Assembly: GCA_014898425.1 (NCBI GenBank)
Contig: RCSZ01000005.1
Location: forward strand, 868,001-932,000
Direction: 5' to 3'
Origin: Botryotinia globosa
Taxonomy: Eukaryota; Ascomycota; Leotiomycetes; Helotiales; Sclerotiniaceae
DNA length: 64,000 nucleotides
In this document: piece by piece, positions 49,304-59,966 of the stretch
How the letters are laid out: the number at the start of each line of letters is the position of its first letter
Numbering within the stretch: position 1 is the first letter of the stretch
The notes under the pieces: model-generated
Database searches by the model: none
What the model was told of the DNA's origin: nothing
Seen by the model: the letters and a program-made list of their open reading frames with translations, nothing else
Position numbers and translations under genes: made by a program

Positions 49304-51684
49304 TGTACCCGTACCTGCGAAGTATCCTCTTATATCCTCTCCTATTACACGCAATGCAATGCTAGAATGCACCCTTCATTCGTAAAGCCCGCGACGCTAA
49401 GAATTGATATTTCGAGATCATTGGGACGGATACTGGTGCAATGTATTTCGCGGCTCAAGTTTCGTGAATGTTACAATCCGGTGATTAAGATAGATAGGTA
49501 GGTATGTAGGAAAAGGTATGTAAGGTACTTGTATCGATCTCTACCATACGTATTGTAGAATTCGCAGTATAGTGGAGTCCTTTGGTGATCCCGTCATTAG
49601 ATGATTGCTTATGAGACATGTCAAACCGAATATTCCATCAATTCCACACCCATCAGTACCACCATGGTGTACCTTACTGATTAATGAATCCAAGCATTTA
49701 ATCTTTCGGCCCAAAAAACTAACAAGGTGAATACATGCAGGTATTATATGTCCTCATGCACCCTAATAGGAGATCTAGATATTAAACTTTCTTCCATCCA
49801 CGTTTGCAGCCATCCGGTCTTCGTAGCTAATTATTGGTTCCAGACACTAAAGCTAGGCATGGCCCGCAGCTCAGACGGATTATATATAGTATAGTACTGG
49901 TGTACTGTAGTCTGTAGTCTGTAGTCTGTAGCATGAAAACATCCCCTAAGCTCAGTAACCAAGCCTAAAAATAGATTAACAATGGCAGGCAGCCCTATGT
50001 GAAAAAAATATTACAATATATGAAAAACAATTTTATATCAAAACAATAACAACTCAAAAATGATATGGAAAATATTCTGAATCCATTCAATTGTCAATTT
50101 TGTAATGACTTTAGGTATACATAAATAGAGACGGATTGATTGATTATTAAGTTCAATGTGATATACATCTCACCTAATCTTCCTCCATGTACTACTGATC
50201 CGTATGTTGGCTTCACCAGGTTGATATAGATGGAGCATTTCATCAGATACAGCATCTTCAAATACCAAGAATCTTTCTCATTCCAACTTCGTAGGCTGGA
50301 CACAATCGAATGGGTTTCTAGAACGATCATATCACTTTGGCCATACTCTTCTTCAAACATGCATGCATGCATTCATTCATTCATTCATTCATTCATTCGC
50401 AAAGATTCTCGCATGATTATCACGAAAATACCCAAGAAGCGTTGTTTGTATCTTTGATCTCTCGTCATATTCTTATATTCTATTTCCTCCCGTTCCACCA
50501 GGGTAGGTATTGAAAAAGTTTCAGCCAGTATAATGTCAACCTCGTCCCAATGCCCTAGCCATTCACTCACCCATCCATCCATCCCTCATCTGAAACCCCA
50601 AACCATGTACAACTCCAATATAAAGAAAAAGTAATAAAACAACCCAAGTCGTATTGGACGAGCCGTTTCTAAAGAAAACTCCTTTAAACCGCTCACTCGC
50701 TATCGCTATCGCTATCGCAGCCCAATATATGAAAAGTTCAAATCCCAAACTCCTCCAATGTATTCATAAAATAATCATTCGTGAAATGAAAGTTATTCAT
50801 CCGCCACCGCTAATTAACACTCGCATTTGTATTTCGTAATTGGTATGCAGAACCATGCCTTCGGACCCTAGGTGCATAACAAGTTTCATTCTCGCATGTA
50901 GGATGAGATAATGGCGGTGGGTCCTTGTCTTTTGGACCTGCATTTCCGCCCGCACAACTGAAGAATTCCCATCTCCTCATCACTAGGGTTATTGACCTGT
51001 CCAAAGAATCATCAGACCACTCCGACTTTACCCGCCATCTCAATTCCATTTTTTTCTTTCTTCCATTTTGTAAAAGATCTGCTTGAACCTGGCTTCTTCA
51101 CGATGCCATGTCATACTTGTACTAGAGAATCTTCAATTCCAGTCCATACACATGACATTCGACAGCCATCTGCAACCGTCGATCTGACAGTCCATCCAGT
51201 CCAGGGAAATCTCACTCCAAAAGCTGCTATTCGATTGTTTGACCAAATATGTAATGTAATGGGTAAAAGCCAGTCCATCACAGTGCCGTGTAAAAATTTG
51301 CAGTCGGAATTCCTCTACCGACTGATAAAATTTTCAATCGAAAGCAAAATACCCAAGATTTCATGTGTCATCGTGCGAAAAGCCTTTTTTCGTGCTCCAG
51401 GGTAAAAGTGGATAAACTGAATCAATCGATGGGGATACACCCACCCATAGACCGATCGGGGGAATCCGAACATGTGGGACTAGTGTGGTTCTAGAAGGTC
51501 GGAACTCGGTATATGAAAAGAGATGTGACCGGTATTGAAGCGTAAGTACCGCTTGAGATCCGTCCGTCGGAAAAACCAGTCCAATGCCACTGAAATAATA
51601 AAGTCTTGAGAAGCTAAATCTTGTCGAAGGTGTCGCATGAATTGTGCCAGGTAGATGTGCGAGGGTATGAATATCTAATGTTGT
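49304..51684. other. Intergenic region with several microsatellites
   Basis: No confident gene in 2.4 kb. It includes the IRS4 promoter, TGTAGTC x3 near 49911-49931, (ATTC)7 at 50371-50398, and a TCGCTA repeat at 50697-50718. A plus-strand ORF at 51103-51405 (100 codons from its second Met) is listed separately. Confidence 0.6.
51103..51405 (+). CDS. Possible short uncharacterised ORF, 100 aa
   Basis: Starts MPCHTCTRESSIPVHTHDIR and ends KAFFRAPG. It has a middle region that could fold (LTPKAAIRLFDQICNVMGKS) and six Cys. It lies opposite the 3' flank of the unknown minus-strand gene. No family recognised; composition is plausible but evidence is only the open frame. The frame itself is open from 50992. 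Confidence 0.22.
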   Translation: MPCHTCTRESSIPVHTHDIRQPSATVDLTVHPVQGNLTPKAAIRLFDQICNVMGKSQSITVPCKNLQSEFLYRLIKFSIESKIPKISCVIVRKAFFRAPG

Positions 51685-53157
51685 TTAATAAGTAATTGCA
51701 GTCCATCGAAGAGGAACTCCATCGTTTCCAATTTCGTAAGGCTTGCTGGATGCTTGTCTGGGTGGTAGAGCCCATCTTGCTCTTCCTGGTTTACGGTCGT
51801 CCAATTTCCCATTTTTTCTCATGGCCATTTCCATAACTGCAATTCGAATAAAATCACTGTTCTCCCTCATGTCGCGCTGGCGTGCAACTGGGCCGGTCGC
51901 AACTTCGGAAAAGGCTTCCTCGGAGTTTCCTTGTCTGCGCCTGTTGAGTCCGGTTGGTGGAGTGTCTTTTGAGGACTTGGAAACCTTGTATGTTTGCATT
52001 TGAATAGATGCTGTGCATTGTGTAGCACTCATTGTTTGGGTAAGAGATGTTGGCACATGAGCATCCGTGGGAGCATTTGTTGTGGGGTTGAGATATCGAC
52101 GTAGTGCTGGAGTGGGTGCATCAACCAGCAAAGGTGGCATCCTTTCATCCGTAAATGGGACCTTCGGGTCAATTGACATGATAGATCTTGTAAGAAAATC
52201 ATCAGGCGTAATCATAGGTGTTGTGAGACTCGAAAATGATTTTGCTGCAGACCTTAAAGCACGCAGTGATGCAGTTAAGTTTGATTTAAACGCGGACTTG
52301 CGGCGTGGGGGTTCGACGTCGGTGGTATTTTCTTGATCCTTGGGTAAATCGGATGGTCTCTGAAAGACTCTAAAGTCAAGCTCTTCAACATCGACATCTG
52401 ATAAAGGATGGTCGTGCAGAGTATCCTCGCCCGCAAATGTTGGTTGATACCTCCTGGTTGGCAGAGACCTTCTCCCTCTTGAACTCGGTGTTAATATTGA
52501 ACCTGGTGGAGTTGATGCATCACTAAGGGAAGCGTCATCCAAAGATGGTACAGACTCGCTCGATGTAGTCCTACTTGATATGACTGATCCCGGACCATTC
52601 TCCGAACTGTAAAAGTCGGTCGAATCGGTTTCTTCTGGAGGACTCAACAATAATTCCATGGGACTCATACCAAATGTTATACTGAGTTCTTTTTCTGACA
52701 CAGCAGTATGTTTTAATATAGCATCCACTGTCAATCTTTGTCTCGATGTACCGTGTGTGCGAGCATTCCTATTTGATCTGGGAGGCGGAATGGCTGTAAT
52801 CGCCAATAGGGCGGCGACCGAGGGAGGAATAGCATCCGGCGAGTGGGCATCGTAGGGGCGACGACTCGATCGCACAGAGTGATTTTTCGTAGTTTGACGA
52901 CGATCCTTCCTTGGCTCGAATCCTAAACCATTTTTGAAATTATCGTGGTGACTTCTTGTAGGAATCACCACTGGCGAAGAAGTAAATGTCGTCGTAACAT
53001 CAATACCGAAAGTTGACTTTGGCATGATATCTGAGGATTGTTCATAACTGAGATTGGAATTTGGGTTGGTAGAAGAAGAAGAAGAAGAAGCTGGAGTTGA
53101 AGTCGAAGGTTTCGATTTCGGCTTTTGTGTTGTGAATAATGAGAATGAGGTAGGCAT
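51685..53157 (-). CDS. Uncharacterised Ser/Thr/Pro-rich protein, 490 aa
   Basis: Single open exon. Most is low-complexity and probably disordered (SSSSSSTNPN near residue 25, SSENGPGSVISSRTTSSES, RRSLPTRRYQPTF). Two regions look constrained: AIPPSVAALLAITAIPPPR followed by LTVDAILKHT (about 112-155), and the C-terminus ENSDFIRIAVMEMAMRKNGK followed by GRARWALPPRQ and GVPLRWTA. The latter, with alternating hydrophobics and aromatic/Pro residues, has the look of a conserved short peptide domain. There are several S/T-P sites. No signal peptide, membrane segment or catalytic motif. I do not recognise the family and assign no function. The start is the only upstream Met in frame. A very long repeat-rich upstream region (53.2-58.7 kb) may contain its leader. 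Confidence 0.75.
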   Translation of the reverse strand: MPTSFSLFTTQKPKSKPSTSTPASSSSSSTNPNSNLSYEQSSDIMPKSTFGIDVTTTFTSSPVVIPTRSHHDNFKNGLGFEPRKDRRQTTKNHSVRSSRRPYDAHSPDAIPPSVAALLAITAIPPPRSNRNARTHGTSRQRLTVDAILKHTAVSEKELSITFGMSPMELLLSPPEETDSTDFYSSENGPGSVISSRTTSSESVPSLDDASLSDASTPPGSILTPSSRGRRSLPTRRYQPTFAGEDTLHDHPLSDVDVEELDFRVFQRPSDLPKDQENTTDVEPPRRKSAFKSNLTASLRALRSAAKSFSSLTTPMITPDDFLTRSIMSIDPKVPFTDERMPPLLVDAPTPALRRYLNPTTNAPTDAHVPTSLTQTMSATQCTASIQMQTYKVSKSSKDTPPTGLNRRRQGNSEEAFSEVATGPVARQRDMRENSDFIRIAVMEMAMRKNGKLDDRKPGRARWALPPRQASSKPYEIGNDGVPLRWTAITY

Positions 53158-53868
53158 CTTGTTGCTCGCGTGCCCTGAGAGTTACCGCATAAACCAGTTG
53201 TGTGTATTTATTACTTGATAGAAACCAAATCTCTCGGGGATTTGAATAATAAGCTCAACGGGATTCGTTCTTGGAAAGGTCGAAGGAATCTTGAATGGAA
53301 AACAATTTATAAAATCTTATCGGAAGGGATATCGAGCTGTTTTGCATAATTTCCAAATGGACAATACTGAAAGTCAATGATCGCAGTACTCGGATTGTAC
53401 GGTGATTCAAGAGCTTATCATGATATGGTTGTCGGATAACGGTAGGATGTGGATGTGGATGTTGGTATGATAACACCCAAGGACGTGTTACTACTGTATA
53501 GTCGGTATATGGTCGATGTGATAGAAGTAGGAGTGTATTGAATTCAACCTTTTAATCTACCAAAGGTGTGTTGAAACTTGAGAGTGTACTGAGAGTGTAT
53601 TGAGATGACAACAGGGGAGAATGAGAGGGAAGGAATGTAGATATGTTTATTAAGCAAAAGGCAATCGATAGAGAGAGAGAGAGAGCGAGAGCGAGAGAGG
53701 TCTAGTTCAGCTGATTTGAAGTGAATCACTAGGTACTTTGGTAGGCACTTTAAAATGAAGGCTATGTAATAAGATACCGCGTAGGTCGTAAGTTCGTGTG
53801 AAAGACTTTTGAGGAAGGGGCCGATACCGATAGCCTTATTATTAAAAGATAAGCTAGGAAGGAGAGAT

Positions 53869-53892
53869 GCAGGAAGGCAGGAAGGCAGGAAG
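53869..53892. repeat. GCAGGAAG octamer x3
   Basis: Three perfect copies of GCAGGAAG. A GA-rich tract precedes it at about 53669-53700. Confidence 0.95.
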
Positions 53893-54082
53893 AGGAGGGA
53901 GGAGATAAGCGATAATAATACAAATGACGATGGATCAATCTACGGAGTGCTTGGCTACTTTAAGATAGATCCCTTATTAGTAAGTAAGTACAAAGTAGAT
54001 TTGACTTGTCTGACTGACTAACGGACCGGTTGATTGATTGATTGACTGGCTGTTTGACTGAGACTGACTTGACTTGACTGAG

Positions 54083-54170
54083 TGATTGATTGATTGATTG
54101 ACTGACTGACTGACTGACTGACTGACTGACTGACTGACTGACTGACTGACTGACTGACTGACTGACTGAC
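54083..54170. repeat. Tetranucleotide array (TGAT)4(TGAC)18
   Basis: Four TGAT units pass directly into eighteen perfect TGAC units, 88 bp in all. It is the longest array in the window. Antisense translation gives a spurious Ser-Gln-Ser-Val repeat. Confidence 0.97.
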
Positions 54171-54577
54171 GACTGGAGACTTTATTGATAATTGGCATCA
54201 GCTTTATGAAAAGGGAGGGAAACCTGGAGTATTAAACTCTCCTCTTGTGTTTGCTATCTAATGGTCACTAGTATGCAGATCGGATAAGCTTTTGGGCATT
54301 GAGAAACGATCAAGTGCGAAAGTACGTCAATTGCTGTCAATCGATCTACCCAATTCAAGGCTTGGAATCCATCAAAGCTAAGAAGATTGGACAGAACAGA
54401 TTAGATTAGAAAGTTAAATCATGGAAATCCATATCTCGGTACTCGAGTAAGAGAGCTTTGCTTTCCTTTTCCTCATGTCTTCTCCAATAGTGATCAAGGG
54501 AGAGGAAAGAAAAAGGAAAGGGAGTTCTCATTCGTTTTGTCTGCTTGTATTTGCAGCAATGAATTATCAACACATGG

Positions 54578-54612
54578 CTGTGCTGTGCTGTGCTGTGTTG
54601 TGTTGTGTTGTG
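54578..54612. repeat. Pentamer array (CTGTG)4(TTGTG)3
   Basis: Seven pentamers with a C-to-T change in the last three. Confidence 0.95.
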
Positions 54613-55872
54613 CTGTATTGGATGGTATTGTACAAAGTATTGTACTTGCCTACTTTTACTCACTGACTTTACTGTATTCGATTCTCTTCCGTATATCGTA
54701 TCACATACTGTATCATCATTCGGATAATATGCAAAAGCGACCCTGATCCATTCTTTTCCAACCCATCTTTTCCATCCTACATACATACACATCCTTGAAC
54801 GCCTTGAGGAACTTCCTTCGAGAAGGCTTACGAAGGGAGTCAAGGGACGGTAGCTTAGCAGTTAGCACTTTGCCAGGGTGAGGTGAAAGGATGATGAATC
54901 AAGATAATCTCTGTATCAGCTGGATCTGTATCCGTCACAGCTTATTCACCAGTCACACACTTCTTTTTCCTAATATGGTGATTTTTCTTCAACGGTTATG
55001 GAGTGCTGTATCTGCCAATTTATTATACTTTCCTACATTCGCCTAAGAACTTAATCAGCATGATCATTACATATACAGTACATGTATGTATCATCCAGAA
55101 TCACATGATTGATTACACGATGGTATGGTCATTGGTTTTCCTTGCGTGCGTGTCGTTGTCGAGTTGTTCGTCTTATACTGTGTATCTGTGATGAAACGAT
55201 CTTCTCTTTGCATAACCTCCTTCTTCTTCTTCTTCTTCTTTGGCTCAGCTCGTCCGTTGAAACTTGAAACTTGAAACTTGAGAGAGTTAAAGGTTACTTC
55301 ATGTACTACAGCACCTGCCTAAATACGTACTTATTAGTCTGTACATACTTCATAGGTTGCCTCCTTCCTCGCTACTCCTATACATATACATAGGGACGCA
55401 CTACGAGGTATGTCACCGTATGTGATACTAACTGCATCCTTATTATTCATGAACTTGACCGGAAGTCCGGATACACAACTGGGAGGTGGATGTGTGTGCA
55501 TATGGATATGAATATCAATCTATTCAATCTCACTCAAATCTCAGCCGGTAACCACTTTGGAGGTGGTCGAGGTGGTGTTCATTCATCCTGTTGTGTCTGT
55601 GTTCGTATCTGTGTTCGTACCAAGCCATTTATTGTCCTATCAATTGATTTCTCATTACTATACTACTGTGCAGAATACGCAGAAAGAGAAGGAGACAATC
55701 TCGCCCTATATCCACCTTCCTGTTGTATGAGCTGAAGTGCAATTGAATGCTGTACTAGTACTACCTACTACCTCGACTACTAAATTGCCGGATGGATACC
55801 AAGCTAGGAACATCATGTACATTGATTGATACATTGGCAATTTGGTATATTGGTAACTGACATTGGTGCATC

Positions 55873-55950
55873 TTGGGAAGTTGGGAAGTTGGGAAGTTGG
55901 GAAGTTGGGAAGTTGAGAAGTTGGGATCTTGGGTTCTTGGGTTCTTGGGC
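55873..55950. repeat. Octamer array TTGGGAAG, degenerating to TTGGGTTC
   Basis: Five perfect TTGGGAAG units, then TTGAGAAG, TTGGGATC, TTGGGTTC twice and a partial unit. A clear gradient of divergence runs left to right. Confidence 0.95.
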
Positions 55951-56284
55951 GTTTTGACGGATTTTTTTTTTAATTCAATGTGGTCCTGTGGGTCATGAAA
56001 TCCTTCATGCTTGAAGCTTCATCCAAATGTGTCTTTTATCTGCATTTTGATTGTTTCCTTCCCTATCACGAGAAAACTCTTTGGCCACGTCAGTCAACTG
56101 ATCCGCTATGTTGATTTTTTTCTTCTTCTTCTGATCTTTCATTTGTTTCATCAATTTCATGGTTAGGTTGACGCGCCTGTTGGGCGTAGAGGTTTTTTAC
56201 TGAACGAAATAATGATTTTCGACCGAGGTCCTTTTTTTTCTTGACAGACTTTTTTTCCTTTGATTTTTTATATGGATATGGATA

Positions 56285-56347
56285 TGGATAATGGATAATG
56301 GATAATGGATAATGGATAATGGATAATGGATAATGGATAATGGATAA
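56285..56347. repeat. Heptamer array TGGATAA x9
   Basis: Nine perfect 7-bp units, flanked by TGGATA hexamers on the left and GGATATCGATAT units on the right. Confidence 0.97.
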
Positions 56348-56634
56348 TGGATGGATCTGGATATCGATATGGATATCGATATGGTCTGATTTTGAAAAGA
56401 CATCTTTCCTTGCCCTTGTTTGTATTTGATTACATATTTGATTTGATATTTTCAAGCAGCTTTCAAAGTTTTGCAGTTACAGTACAACTTACATGATTAA
56501 ATCGTACTGTAGTCGAGAAAAGTCTCAAGTTATAACCCTTGTAGTCCCAAGGATAAAGATGCTGATTTTCCGGCATCCTGTACGGAGAAACTTGAGATTC
56601 TCCACATCTCATACAAATTCGACTATGGATAACC

Positions 56635-56676
56635 TCACGAGTCACGAGTCACGAGTCACGAGTCACGAGTCACGAG
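56635..56676. repeat. Heptamer array TCACGAG x6
   Basis: Six perfect 7-bp units. A TTTCA/TTTCC pentamer array follows at about 56721-56757. Confidence 0.97.
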
Positions 56677-58658
56677 CCACAACTCCCAGCCAGGACCCAG
56701 ATACAATCCTGTCGCATGCTTTTCATTTCATTTCATTTCATTTCCTTTCCTTTCCTTTACGATACAAACCCACAAACCCACAAAATCCAAGGGTCTTTGG
56801 AAAAAGGCTTATAAGTTGGGATCAGCAGAGCTTTCTGACTCACCTCCCCATGCATTAACCTTGAAAAGCTCAGAGCAATCATAGTAGGTAATCAAAGATG
56901 CTTTGCTTACAACAGATTGCATGTCAGACTTTTACCTTCTTCCCCACGATATCACATTCAACCTTTAACCTTTCCGTCCCAAAACGCCAAAGAGCTGAAG
57001 AGGCTCCTGCAAGTGTATGCTTAGGGGATACTGTTATCAATGGGATATGATAGGACAGAAAATGTCCAAGGTGATGATCCACTCTCCAGGTACCAAGCAA
57101 GTTCGAGCTTCCTCATTTGTTCTCGAAGAAGCATGCCATTTCAAAATTCATCTTCGCATCTTGCCTCGTCGGAATTATAATGTGCAAATCGACGATCGTT
57201 GCATTTCTGCCCAGGTGTGATGGTCAAATATGCCCGGAAGAAACGTGATAGCTCATTTCCTGCGTCGCACCAGAAACCTCCTTGGTTACATTCCGCGGTC
57301 TGCATCTCCAATCCCTACACAGGATCAAGAAGGGATGGCAATTGGCAGATAAGACATTTCACGATCGTGCCGGTACTGGCATGCCAAGATCCTCGCATTG
57401 CTTATCTCGTGGATCGGCTACGACCGACTTACAGTAGTGCGAGAATCTGGGGTTCGCGAGGTCCTCGTGAACTGGTCGGCTTACCATTTGGGAGAATGGG
57501 GGGGGGACTTGTTCGTGAAGATTGGGCTGTGTGCAGTTTTGTACCACCAATCAGATTGTTGTGAAGGTTGGGGCTTATAGAACAGATGAACAACTGGTGT
57601 CAGAGATTGTCCTCGTGATGATATTTCACGTGATATGCGATGCTATTTCGTTGATCTCTCATATTTTTACTCAAAAGTCTTGATCCAACTTTCGATTTTG
57701 TTGATACCTAGGTAAAATTCTGTAGTATGTAAGATACTATGAATAGTAATACAAATCGTATAATACGTTGGCAATAAGATACCTTTCCTAAATGAACCAA
57801 ACGATTCAATTTTAACTTCACCGACTCCAATGAAAGAGCTTGAGAGTTGTGAGGGCAACACGTATAAGTGTTGATATCCTTGCTCTTCCCTTGCTTTTCT
57901 CTCTTGCTCAATAACATATGTAACTACGTATATAGAATAAAGTATAGAAATCTTTCCACCTCTTGAAAAGTCCTCTCCAGTTTAGAGTAGATGTCCCTAG
58001 ATATACAGCATTGGCTGTAAGACTTGGGAAATGTGAAAGTAGGTATTGCTATTTTTTCCTCAAGTCGGCAATTGAAGTTACTGGGAGATTCTTGGATAGG
58101 GTAGGGTCTTGGTCGAGAAGGCTGCTTTTTATCTTGAGGGGATAAAAATGCCAGTGTTGTAAATCTGATCTCGTGGTTGTGTTATCATGTGATTGAAGAT
58201 ATCTAAGTGTTGTATGGTTTGATTTGATAGTGTCAATTTTCAATGGTAGCTTATATGATACTGGTCATGATTGGGTTATTATACAGTAGGTAGTCTGGAA
58301 TCTTTGTTTGGATGGGAGGTTTAGATGGGAGTGGGATTGTATTGTCTCAAATACTCGGAATGGTGGGATTGATATTGTGAGATGGTGGTGTTATGTTTGA
58401 TGGGACGAGGATGTAGAAGAACGATTGTTTGATCTGATCTGATCTGATAGTGCAATGTGATCTGACGTTCATTACACAGCCCTAGTTGTGGTTGGTAAAT
58501 GATATTGTATCAGAGGTGGTATACATTTCTACATTCTATATCTCACACTCTATCCTCTACAATCCCCTCTCCAAATTACCCCATCCTCTCATCTCCACGA
58601 AGAACACACCCGAGTAGAATTAACCCATATGTCGCATTCATGCTCGGCGAAAAATCCA

Positions 58659-59966
58659 TCAAGGCTGCAGCCTGTAACACCCCATCCCCAAACCCACCGC
58701 CGTCTCAACCCCACAACTTCTCGCAATCCCCTTGAGCGTATACGTAGTACCATTCTCAGCACTCCCGCTATAGATCTTCCACCCCGCATCATGCGTCGCG
58801 CCATTCCAACTCATGTACACGGTTCCGTTGTGCAGAACCACAAGCTGCGGCGCTGTCTTGGGCTCGCCGGACCAAGATGCTCTTTGGGCCCGGTAGGTCG
58901 CGACGTCGTTGTCGGCGCCGAAAGTGGCTTGCCATTTGATGGCGGTTTGGTTGAGACCGGGCCCGGCTTGCCATTCGCAGAGGATGGGGAGTTGGCCGTA
59001 GGATATGAAGCGGCTGGTGGCATTTTGCTGGTTGGGGAGGTAAGTCGAAAGAGCCCCAGGAGTCGCTGAAGAGAGAGGAGAATTCGTTGTAGGTGTTCAG
59101 GGAGAGGGGATGGTAGCTTTTGCTCGCGGGCAGTTCGAGATAAAACTCGCGTCCGACTGTGGGTGCGATATTTTGAGCATTTCCTCCGGTAGCACCGGCG
59201 TAGTCGTGGTTGCCGAAGTTTTCTCCAAAATCGTGCACGCGAGTGTGGTATTGCCAGCTCTTTATTTGAGACGAATTGGCAAGTGGTCAATAGGAGTTAA
59301 GTTTTTCTTCTGGGACGGCACCAAAGTCTCCACCATAGATACCATTGTAATTCCAAACAATATCGTCACTGGATCTATCAAGGGCAAAAGTATGTCTCCC
59401 GCTAGCCAATAGCTTATCCGTACCATACGGAGAAACAGAATTGAGATGAAAACAATCCCACGCAACGCTTTAATTAGCCGGCATATCCGTCAACGGCAAC
59501 TGGGACGCATTCAACGGGATATGATCCAACGAGCTCCATTCCAATACGTCAAACAATCCGATCCATTCAGCGACTGGAACTGGATATTGGAATACTGCAC
59601 CGGGCTCAACGGATCGGAATTCGGTCCCTGCCATACGAGATTGCCCCAGCTGGCATCAAGAGGACGCGGTGTTTTTTGTCGCATTTGCACCGGCGAAATT
59701 CACGGGGGTGAGTGCGATGGAGCCGGGCTCGAGGGTCTCGCCGTTCCAGAGGATTTTGAAAACGGGAAGGTGCGCTTCAGGTGCGGTTTGGTAGGTGTGC
59801 CATGGCTAGGTGGCGTCGTCGGTGGAGTTGTCGAGAGAACGGATGGGCGACTGGGTAGGAGGGGACGGGTGTAGGTGCGTTGTTGTAGGTTGCTGATGTG
59901 AGAGAGGCGGATAGGATGGCGAAGATGGAAGTGTGCGGGAGATATGATGGTGGGGGAGATGGGCAT
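58659..59966 (-). pseudogene. Decayed arylsulfotransferase-family (ASST/Arylsulfotran_2) secreted protein
   Basis: Homologous blocks are scattered over three frames. From the 5' side: a hydrophobic leader (SIFAILSASLTSATY); WHTYQTAPEAHLPVFKILWN then LEPGSIALTPVN; DASWGNLVWQGPNSDPLSPV then LNGSDCLTYWNGA; AWDCFHLNSVSPYGTDKLLA then GRHTFALDRSSDDIVWNYNG (best family hallmark); WQYHTRVHDF; and in the last frame FISYGQLPILCEWQAGPG, TYRAQRASWSGEPKTAPQ, GTVYMSWNGATHDAGWKIY and stop at 58659. These match fungal ASST-like beta-propeller proteins. Stops and slips occur at several points (about 59785, 59660, 59610, 59470, 59285 and 59060); one near 59285 could be an intron. Too many lesions for splicing to explain. 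The function of fungal members is not established. Confidence 0.83.

Larger units (their letters stand above)
53158..58658. other. 5.5-kb gene-free region rich in tandem repeats
   Basis: No ORF on either strand shows a domain; the longest (120-145 codons) are driven by repeats. It holds at least seven separate short tandem arrays with different units, listed individually. Such a long gap in a compact genome could be promoter and leader of the minus-strand gene at 53157, a non-coding transcript, or an expanded relic zone next to the arylsulfotransferase pseudogene. Confidence 0.7.

Noticed and set aside
50992..51405. 137-aa protein from the first Met
   Set aside because: The first 37 residues look like translated non-coding sequence; only the shorter form is kept, at low confidence.
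53977..54198. Minus ORF encoding a Ser-Gln-Ser-Val repeat protein
   Set aside because: It is only the translation of the TGAC/TGAT microsatellite.
54841..54890. tRNA-like A-box (GGTAGCTTAGCAGTTAGCA)
   Set aside because: No B-box (GGTTCRANYCC) at the right distance and no acceptor-stem pairing.
56090..56455. Minus ORF with repeated YPLSIIH
   Set aside because: Product of the 7-bp TGGATAA array; no flanking gene structure.
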